Below, piece after piece: positions 57,450 through 64,000 of a stretch of 64,000 bases of DNA; the first letter of the stretch is position 1; every line of letters begins with the position of its first letter. The stretch spans positions 1,116,001 through 1,180,000 of the forward strand of contig JAJGBQ010000006.1 in NCBI GenBank assembly GCA_022457065.1, in the 5' to 3' direction. The DNA comes from Curvularia sp. ZM96. Lineage: Eukaryota; Ascomycota; Dothideomycetes; Pleosporales; Pleosporaceae. A program made the translations under genes and the position numbers. The notes under the pieces are model-generated. The model had not been told where the DNA came from, made no database searches, and saw only the letters and a list, made by a program, of their open reading frames with translations.

Positions 57450-59264
57450 GTAATGATAGATATAGAGTTCGGTTGTTCTGTATCATCAGATGTTACAGAA
57501 GCGCTCTGGCAAGCCTTGAAAGTGCTCGTTCCTCTCATCAAAGAACCACATATATCTACTCCTCCATTAAATATTCCAAACATCACCGAAGTTTCCCTGA
57601 AGTATAGGGCAAATAACATAGCGTGCGCACTAAAACTACCATTATACCATCATATTACTGCAACGACAACTGACGCGGCAAACAAAAATATGTTCAAAAA
57701 CAAGATCGTGATCCTTCCTCCTACACCTATTTGCACTTAAAACAAACCTAGACCAGGCCTGCAGCGCCAGTCAGGAAATCTGCAATTTACCCCGTAGGCA
57801 ACGCAGCACCGCTAGTATAGTCTAACGGCAAGCTAGAAGGTTGCGCCGCAGAAATAGAGAGATTTACAATCCATGGCACTGACCTCAATGGCTACAGTAA
57901 GACCTCAAAGGCTCAGAGGGAGAGCGTACAAGACCATGGCATGGCTTCGGAACTCTGAGGCTACGGCATCGTCATACTTTTCGCCGATGCGCTCCTCAAG
58001 AGTTCCGGAGTTCATGATCGCGACTAAGGATGGAGGGCTGAGTGTAGACGAGCGGAGTGCGTATTGTGGCATGATAGAGGATCGATTTCAAGAAATCAAG
58101 GGCGATCGACGATCACAAAGTCAGATAGCAATCGCTAGCAGTGAATTGAGTAAAGAAGGTACCTATCTATGCCGAAGCGAAATCCCAATACATGCCAACA
58201 GTCTAGCCACGTGCTACTACACCTTTGTATTTGCCCCACATTTCAACCACTTCAATCGCGTTCTATGTTACGCGAAGAGTCCCTAAGAGCAATCGTAGTA
58301 CGCCGCTAGAACTGCAACGATGACTAGAGCGTAGTTTGACCGAAAGTAGTCCGAGGAGCTACGATCGAGTGGTATGAGACAGTTTTGCGTTCGCTATGTG
58401 CCTACCGGTCTGAGTATACAACGTCCCACGTAGCTAATCAGAATGGTAGTGCTAGCTCTGATAGCTACATACTGCTTTCCAGCTCATATACTGTATACGC
58501 CTGAAATCCGCCAGTCTCCAGCCGCCAGCTCTAATAGCTTCCCGCTACTTTCTAGCTCATATACGCGGCTGGAATTTGCCGGCCGCCTATTAGTTATCGC
58601 CATGACTTTCTCTTAGTTCACCATTTACATCGGCATCCATAACCGTAGCAGTATTATTTATTTGAACAGTATCTGATGTAGAGTCATGGCGTAGTTCGCA
58701 TTTGTGAACGTTAATGCTTTGTTGAGATTTTGTGAGGCCATTACTCATCGCCTCAGGGCCGAATTCGTCAACAAAGCATCACCCGTGGTTCTGGTCTTCG
58801 ACGCGAGTACAACGATCCCGCTCCACAGCTCAGGTAGAAAGACACTAATCTACGGCTTAGTATCAGAGCTAGCAGCACTCAGAATGGTGACGGGGAGGCG
58901 GGCAGGTGTTGGCAGGTGTGGGCTGATGATCGATAGTAGCGCTGGCAAAGACACTCCACGGCTGAACACATTGATCCATACACGAAAAGTACCATTCCGA
59001 CATACACTAATTAGCTACATCTCTCTCAGCCCCCGGACCTCATTCGCTTTCGCACTTCTCTCCCTATTATACTATTACAAGTTCTGCCATGCTGTATAAC
59101 TCTAACATATGTATCAGTTCCTTCGGGTTCACGAAGAAGCACGGAAGATGATGGCATCGTCTTCCCCGTTAACATTATGCTGAGACACCACAACATCGTC
59201 TACAAAGAAGCCCACACGCGCAAGCTGTGCGTCTCCAGATACCAGACTGTCTGAGTCGGCGTTG
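57450..59264. other. Repeat-rich accessory stretch without a supported gene
   Basis: Frames at 57873-58286 and 58704-59099 (plus) have no recognisable features. A tandem duplication near 58455-58587 is listed separately. The region marks the change from the ordinary gene-rich part to the decayed 3' part of the window. Confidence 0.5.
58455..58587 (+). repeat. Imperfect tandem duplication, units of about 60-73 bases
   Basis: Unit 1 starts at 58455 (GCTCTGATAGCTACATACTG) and unit 2 at 58528 (GCTCTAATAGCTTCCCGCTA). Both contain CTTTC(C/T)AGCTCATATAC followed by a G/C-rich part. Several point changes and a small gap separate them. Confidence 0.6.
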
Positions 59265-59474
59265 TTATGCCTCGTTGGTTCCCTTGACGTTGTCGGCGCT
59301 CACCACTTCGGGTGCTCCCCTCTTTTTGGGATTCTCCGTCTGGTTCTTTGGCGGACTTGGTTCGAGAGTAAGCAGTCCCTCTTCAAGCAGCTGCCAGAGG
59401 GCACCGTCGATCTGCATCCTCCAATGGATAGGCTCGGATTGGGTACTCAATGAGAGCCAAGGTCTCCCATTCAT
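59265..59474 (-). CDS. Possible small coding fragment, unknown
   Basis: A minus-strand frame from the ATG at 59474 encodes 69 residues (begins MNGRPWLSLSTQSEPIHW, ends in a basic, polar segment and TNEA). The composition looks protein-like (WRMQIDGALWQLLEEGLLTL), and a TACAG acceptor-like site precedes it. It may be the last exon of, or a neighbour to, the decayed helicase gene that ends near 59608. Weakly supported. Confidence 0.3.
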   Translation of the reverse strand: MNGRPWLSLSTQSEPIHWRMQIDGALWQLLEEGLLTLEPSPPKNQTENPKKRGAPEVVSADNVKGTNEA

Positions 59475-59607
59475 ATCAGCAAGTACTGTACACGTGCTCC
59501 GAAAGAAAAAAGACAAAGAAGGTTTGGCTCAATGTTTGATCAATCGTCGTGAGGTTCGTCCATCCCGAAATCGCATAGAACATGTGCTATCACCATTCCG
59601 AGTATCC

Positions 59608-60844
59608 TCAGTCACTGACGTCTTGCTCGCCTTGCTCGTCATCACTTCCGGCTTCTGAGACGACATCCTTAAGGGTATCGTTGGCGTTGTACATGCTACG
59701 ACCTTAGGTATCTTCCTCCGACATCTCTTCCGGGATCTCGTTGCCATATGCGTCGCTTTTGATCAGCGGTTCAGTGGGAAATCCGTCATTACGGTAGAGT
59801 TCATCGCGAGTAACAGGGGCTGTCCTGGCTGGAGGAAAAGTCCATGCATTGCCAGTGGAGGTTTTGTTGGCTGTCTTTGTGTTGACATCTCCCCAGCTAC
59901 CACCAGAAGTGTTTGTCTCAGCCGGACCTTGAGGGTTGCCCCAATCATCGACGAGTGCCTCATCCTTGTCTTTTGCCTTGGGTTTGAAAGCCTTCATGCG
60001 CTCGATGATTTCCAATTCGTCCTCGTCGTGCGTATGGCTGGCATAAATCAGATTGGCGGCAGTTGATGCATCGTCGTATATCTTGGGCACCTCATTGAGG
60101 GTGAGGCCGGCAGCTCTATCAATGGATCGATAGTATTCGATGCGCTGAATTTAGGAGAAGTTCAGGGTCTTGATCCATTTCTTGCTGTCCAAGTTCCGGA
60201 TAGCCTGTGTAAGCGGATGGGACTGCTTGATCCTAGCGGTGCAGACCGTGTGCTCGTGCGGGCGCGGGTGAGAGCTAATACCGTGCGTCCATACTCGAAC
60301 AAGTGTCACGGCCTAATAGGTCATGGATGGTTTCATCGATTGATGATTGATTGATCTCCGCTAGTCGGGAAAGTTCCGATGGTATATCTACTTGTGACAA
60401 AGGATGTACTTGGCAGCTGATCCTTCAAGCTTTTTGAAACGTCTGTCAGCGAGGCTAGGTTGTCCGCAGCAGTATGCTTGGATGTAGTCCTCCAAAAGAC
60501 TTTGCGCAAGGTCGTTAGTAATTCTAGCCTTTGCATCTAGATCCACGTTGAATTGGATTCGCTCGGTAATTGGGTGGTACGTACGATGGTCTGGCCATCG
60601 CTTTCACGGCGCTAATCTCTACGTCCTTGCTGTGCAAGCGAAGTACTAGGGGTACTAGCAGCCCCATCTGCTTGCACTATTCACGAGCCATTGAATTTAT
60701 CAACGCGTATAGATTGTCGACGGCCTCATTTTGCATCGCAATCATTGTAATGCGACCTCGTTGCGTGACGTACTTGTCCGATTCTTCTGGGTTCGGAACG
60801 GTGATTTTTGAGCCTGGGAACGGGATCGGTGCAACGTTATATGC
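59608..60844 (-). pseudogene. Decayed SF1/UPF1-like helicase, copy 1 (middle part and C-terminal tail)
   Basis: Minus-strand remains in order: a middle segment (about 60844-60360; NVAPIPFPGSKITVPNPEES, RITMIAMQNEAVDNLYALIN, then ARITNDLAQSLLEDYIQAYC), a motif VI remnant (about 60312-60250; FEYGRTVLALTRART), and the tail (about 60240-59710; CTARIKQSHPLTQAIRNLD, EYYRSIDRAAGLTLNEVPKI, YASHTHDEDELEI). An acidic end (DDEQGEQDVSD) lies near 59610-59660 after a probable lost splice site. TAG stops near 60678 and 60400 and a TAA near 60158 interrupt it. A gap of about 28 bases near 60250 relative to copy 2 shifts the frame. P-loop and DEAD box are absent. It is not functional as it stands. Confidence 0.6.
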
Positions 60845-60863
60845 TGTTCATGTACCAGAGAGT

Positions 60864-61810
60864 CTAGGTGAGCGGGTGAGATTGCTTGATCCTAGCGGTG
60901 CAGACCGTGTACTCTGCTGCAGGGGCGATGATCACACAGCTCGTGCGGGCGCGGGTGAGAGCTACTACCGTGCGTCCATATTCGAATAAGTGGCCAATCG
61001 CGCCAGCAGTATCGATGGTGACTGAGTTTCTGTCTTTCCCCATGAACGAGTCAATGGCCGTGATCTCGACGTCTAGCAACTGGCTGGCCTGCTTGGGGTT
61101 CTCTTCTCGGAGTTGGCTTGCGACGTAGTCTCTTTCGCGATGGAGGATCAGTACTTGAGCGTTGTAAGGGGTGAGAATGACCTGGTTTCGTCCAGGGATC
61201 TGCCTGACCCTTTCGACGGCGTCCTTGATGGCAACTGCGGCCGTCTCCTTGGGTCAAAGGCTCACGCGCGTTCGCACCTTTGTGTATCTCGTCGGCAGGA
61301 ATCCAACAAAGTGACTCTGAACAAAGCGTTCCCTTGCCCCACATCTCCAGAATCCAGTCTGGGAGGAGGCTCTTGCATTCCTTGATGGTTTCATCAGGAT
61401 TGTCTAGCTGCTCTTGGTAAAATGCCTTCACCTTTTCGTGACCACACTTTGCTGGTAGATAATTGTGGAGGAGGTGTAATGAATGAGTTGCGGTGGAGCA
61501 GCCATTGGACAAGCACTCTGTCATTGAGCTGGCCGATAAGATATTGGCGATTGGAAACCTGCACTGCCTTGCTGTTGTTGGATGTCGGCTCGAGCGTGTA
61601 GAGGACGTGGCCCTCGGTCAGCGTAATGGACTGGCAGATGGCGTCCAGCGCCACCACCATGATCCACACCCGGCTTTGCACGTCCCGCCACTTCGGGACA
61701 GTCTCCTTGCGGTCTTTGGAGGACGCGACGCTGACGATAGCCTCGTCTCCAAACACCTGCACCAGAACAGTGCCCGTGCGAGGCGCATACCGCTCGTGGC
61801 GATGAACTTT
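60864..61810 (-). pseudogene. Decayed SF1/UPF1-like helicase, copy 2 (N-terminal part fused to C-terminal motifs)
   Basis: The minus strand begins with an N-terminal-type segment (about 61810-61530; ERYAPRTGTVLVQVFGDEAI, WRDVQSRVWIMVVALDAICQ). After a jump and frame change it continues with AKCGHEKVKAFYQEQLDN, LLPDWILEMWGKGTLCSESL and IPADEIHKGANAREPLT (to about 61247). A further frame change leads into the RecA-like C-lobe (GRNQVILTPYNAQVLIL, DVEITAIDSFMGKDRNSVTI, EYGRTVVALTRARTSCVIIA), which breaks off after CTARIKQSHPLT at about 60868. The DSFMGKD and GRTVVALTRAR stretches are motifs V and VI of UPF1-type helicases. The P-loop and motif II regions are missing, so an internal deletion is likely. 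Confidence 0.65.
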
Positions 61811-61811
61811 C

Positions 61812-61909
61812 TTGATGTATTATATTGGATGCGTCATCGTACATCTTGGGCGCGTCGTCGAGGGTACGGCCTACAGCTCTCTCAATGAATTGGTACTATG
61901 GGAGTCGTT
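61812..61909 (-). pseudogene. Fragment of helicase tail belonging to copy 3
   Basis: The minus strand reads YQFIERAVGRTLDDAPKMYD followed by DASN, a diverged version of the copy 1 tail (YRSIDRAAGLTLNEVPKIYD then DAST, at about 60140-60060). It lies 3' of copy 3 on the same strand, as in copy 1, so it is probably the remains of copy 3's C-terminus. It meets the start of copy 2 at about 61810. Confidence 0.5.
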
Positions 61910-61917
61910 TGATTTGG

Positions 61918-62526
61918 TTATGCGTCAGAGGATGAGATTGCCGGATTTTGGCCGCGCAGATGGTATAGGTACTGCTGTGTTGGTGCGACAATCTGACAGC
62001 TTGCACATGCCCTGGCAAGAGCGACAACCGTCCGTCCATACTCAGATAGATGCCCAATAGCGCCAACTGTATCCACAGTTACTGGCATCCGATCCTTGCC
62101 CATGAAGGAGTCAATTGTAGTGATTTCAACATCAAGTAACTCTCGCACGTGATTAGCGTGAGTTTCCTGCAGCTGGCTGACGACATAGTCGTGTTTGGGA
62201 CAAAGGATCATGACTTGTGCATTATACGGCGTAAGGATAACGTGATCACGGCCGTGGATATGCTTGATTCGTTCGACAGCATCCTTGCTCGCGGACTTGT
62301 TTGCATCGCTCTCAACGACAGCCCCAAGAGTGTTGATGCTGAGTAAAGGTGTGGACAGTCCCCAAATCGCATGATTGATAAGCCCGTATTTGAATGTCAA
62401 TGCAGCGTCGAAAGCCCCTTCGACTGGCTGCATACGCGGCATGACATTCACCATGGCGCACAGCTCGAACAGCGCCTGGTTGTGGTATATTGAGGATCTT
62501 GAGAATAGGGAGTTGAATATAGACAA
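61918..62526 (-). pseudogene. Truncated SF1/UPF1-like helicase, copy 3 (C-lobe only)
   Basis: An open minus-strand frame of about 200 residues holds the helicase C-lobe: ASKDAVERIKHIHGRDHVIL, TPYNAQVMIL, DVEITTIDSFMGKDRMPVTV (motif V) and EYGRTVVALARACASCQIVA (motif VI, with the usual TRAR changed to ARAC). It aligns to copy 2 over about 130 residues. No N-lobe, P-loop or DEAD/DExx box is present upstream; 62527-62750 is unrelated. The frame is intact, but the fragment cannot be an active helicase by itself. The changed Thr-Arg of motif VI also suggests relaxed selection. Confidence 0.6.
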
Positions 62527-63080
62527 GTGACGTGTGGATATAAGCAGAAGCTGCTTTAAGAAACTGTATATATAGAAAGTTGTGTGCGTGGTTCTGGTTG
62601 TGGAGTAAGAGAGAAGGTTGTGGGGGGAGGCTGCCAGTTATATAGGTCCTAGCGCCTGGGTTTGTCCGTTTGCTCGCTCTAGCCCCATTTGCTGCTGCCT
62701 TCACCTTGAGCTTGGCGGTGAGAGTGGAAAGTGCAAGATGACGTGATAACAAGTTTGGTTCTATGGGGCCACGTAGTCCCTACGTAGTTTTCGAGTGAGA
62801 GCGCGTCGGCGTTGCCGTTACGCTCTCACGCTTCCACTATTTCAAGAACACCATATCAAAATTCGAGACACTGGCCAGCGTAAAACGTCCCCAACTCTAC
62901 GCGCTAGAACGTCACTCTGCCTTGCTCGAGCTGCTTTTGAAGTAGGTCGCCATTTTACGGTTTCACTAGTTGTAGAAGAGCTGTCCTATTCCCAATGCGA
63001 GAGAATGTCTTCTTGGAACCTTCTTCAGGGCACTCATATCTGGTAGGGGCAGGCTTGTCTTTGGTGTTCGCAGCGAGGGT
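62527..63080. other. Intergenic accessory DNA
   Basis: Upstream of copy 3. The minus frame at 62312-62752 overlaps copy 3 out of frame. Nothing recognised. Confidence 0.4.
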
Positions 63081-63435
63081 CTACTTCGTAGGCCGCGTAG
63101 CTTGAACCTCATTGGCTTTGGGTGACGAAACGTTGTAACGGCAGCTCAGCAAGTGTTGGTTGATTGCGTAGAGATCCTTCACGCCACGAGGAAAACAGCC
63201 TTTTGGTGTGTTGGGACGGCGGAACGTGAAGCGCTCCATGGCCCAACTGTGCTGCCTGTGTTCCTGCTCTGATCGTCTGCCTACTTGAGTGCTAATACTA
63301 TTGCCTTGCTAGCAGTCCGGACGATGTTGACTCGTGAGAAACGATGAGCGAAGTTGACGCGGTCTTCAGTGAGGGCGTTGATGAGATCTCGGTCGAACTC
63401 CGCAAAGCCTTCTCAGCTTTTGGGGCCACGAGACA
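63081..63435 (-). pseudogene. Possible gene remnant, unknown product
   Basis: Two minus-strand segments look coding. About 63415-63320 encodes EGFAEFDRDLINALTEDRVN followed by FAHRFSRVNIVRTASKA. About 63290-63081, in another frame, encodes RRSEQEHRQHSWAMERFTFR followed by RPNTPKGCFPRGVKDLYAIN and ends at a TAG. A small intron or a frameshift must lie between them, near 63290-63320. I do not recognise the family and cannot tell a real two-exon 3' end from a decayed one. Confidence 0.3.
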
Positions 63436-64000
63436 AATACGCATGTTTTATATTGTAGATCAAAAAATCTTGCAGCTACGCGTATCCAGGTACAAAGCGG
63501 TCTAATTCGGTGTCTTCATGACGCTGCCGCTCAAGTCACGAATTGCGGCTCGTTGGTGCTCTCGACATGGCAACAAGGCCTCGGTGTACTGAAGCAGTCG
63601 AATCAGAATTTTCCATTCCAGATTTTCCAGCTCCTAGAGACACGAGGCAAATACGAGTATTTTTAGATAGTAGAGAGTTTAACTTATTATCCATTACACA
63701 ATGTTCATGCCATCATCGTGATGTCGAATATCACTTGTACATACAGGGTCATTCATTTCACGTCCACGAAGCAGCACAGCGACAATGAATTCGTATTTCC
63801 CATTGGCATCATGCTGAGATGCGCAAGCAGGGTTAAAAGTAGTATAGCATTAGCTGCAACTACTAGCTGCTCTGCCTGCTGACTGCCAGCCGCTCTCACT
63901 GAGGCTATTCTGTTATTCTAGCTGTTTTGGCTGCGCTGGCTATGTATGTATTCTGATATACCGGGTAGACTGGATAAGTTGGTTGTGACGGCTGCCCTTT
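63436..64000. other. Accessory DNA at the right edge with short diverged repeats
   Basis: No supported gene. A short stretch around 63433-63465 (CACGAGACAAATACGCATGT) recurs diverged at 63640-63668 (CACGAGGCAAATACGAGTAT). A stretch at 63764-63822 resembles 59129-59189 beyond the helicase copies. Confidence 0.4.

Noticed and set aside
57800..57850. tRNA-like string (TAGTATAGTCTAACGGC)
   Set aside because: It resembles the D-arm side of some tRNAs, but I find no matching T-arm, anticodon stem or acceptor pairing downstream.
1..64000. CRISPR arrays, bacterial operons, rRNA genes
   Set aside because: No regularly spaced repeats or rRNA-like sequence; the gene structure is clearly fungal.

Overview
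The window is nuclear DNA of a filamentous ascomycete. Most genes are interrupted by one to five short introns (about 46-70 bases) with GT..AG ends and CTAAC/CTGAC-like branch sites. The gene set includes CHS7, a fungal HIRAN-type RAD5, a PIR-type wall protein, fungal PEX11-like and 2EXR/F-box-like proteins and a DUF7580 protein. Gene style and content suit Pezizomycotina, most likely Dothideomycetes/Pleosporales; that placement is inferred and was not tested against any database.

Layout, 1-36 kb: a gene tail at the left edge; a GPI-anchored PIR1-like wall protein; an F-box protein; a 0.6 kb patch of degenerate repeats; a phenol-2-monooxygenase-like flavoenzyme; CHS7; two unrecognised small proteins; a second F-box protein; Sm D3; an IRC6/p34-like adaptin-binding protein; a SAM methyltransferase; a vWA protein with long PPGQYG-type tails; a secreted RNase T1-type ribonuclease; a PEX11-like protein; a bestrophin; an FHA-RING (Dma1-like) ubiquitin ligase divergent from mitochondrial processing peptidase alpha; a Cys-rich unknown; and an Mpv17/PMP22 protein.

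Layout, 36-57.5 kb: an SprT-like protein with an in-frame TGA and no catalytic glutamate; a 2EXR-type protein; a head-to-head pair made of a 1135-residue zinc-finger/TPR protein and a DUF7580 protein (the best candidate here for an uncharacterised immune-type module); an arrestin-like Rsp5 adaptor; a 3.2 kb gene-free stretch; ribosomal protein eL22; an NDUFAF6-like complex I assembly factor; and RAD5. The housekeeping genes act in cell-wall building, splicing, vesicle traffic, peroxisome and mitochondrial biogenesis, ubiquitin signalling and DNA damage tolerance. They do not form one pathway or a secondary-metabolite cluster.

Layout, 57.5-64 kb: a decayed accessory region. The minus strand carries at least three partial, rearranged copies of an SF1/UPF1-like helicase gene, with frameshifts, deletions and stops that look like Gln codons changed by C-to-T. 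Short diverged repeats lie around them.

Exon boundaries were set by eye from splice signals, reading phase and family similarity. All multi-exon models sum to a whole number of codons. Where a boundary is ambiguous the entry says so.
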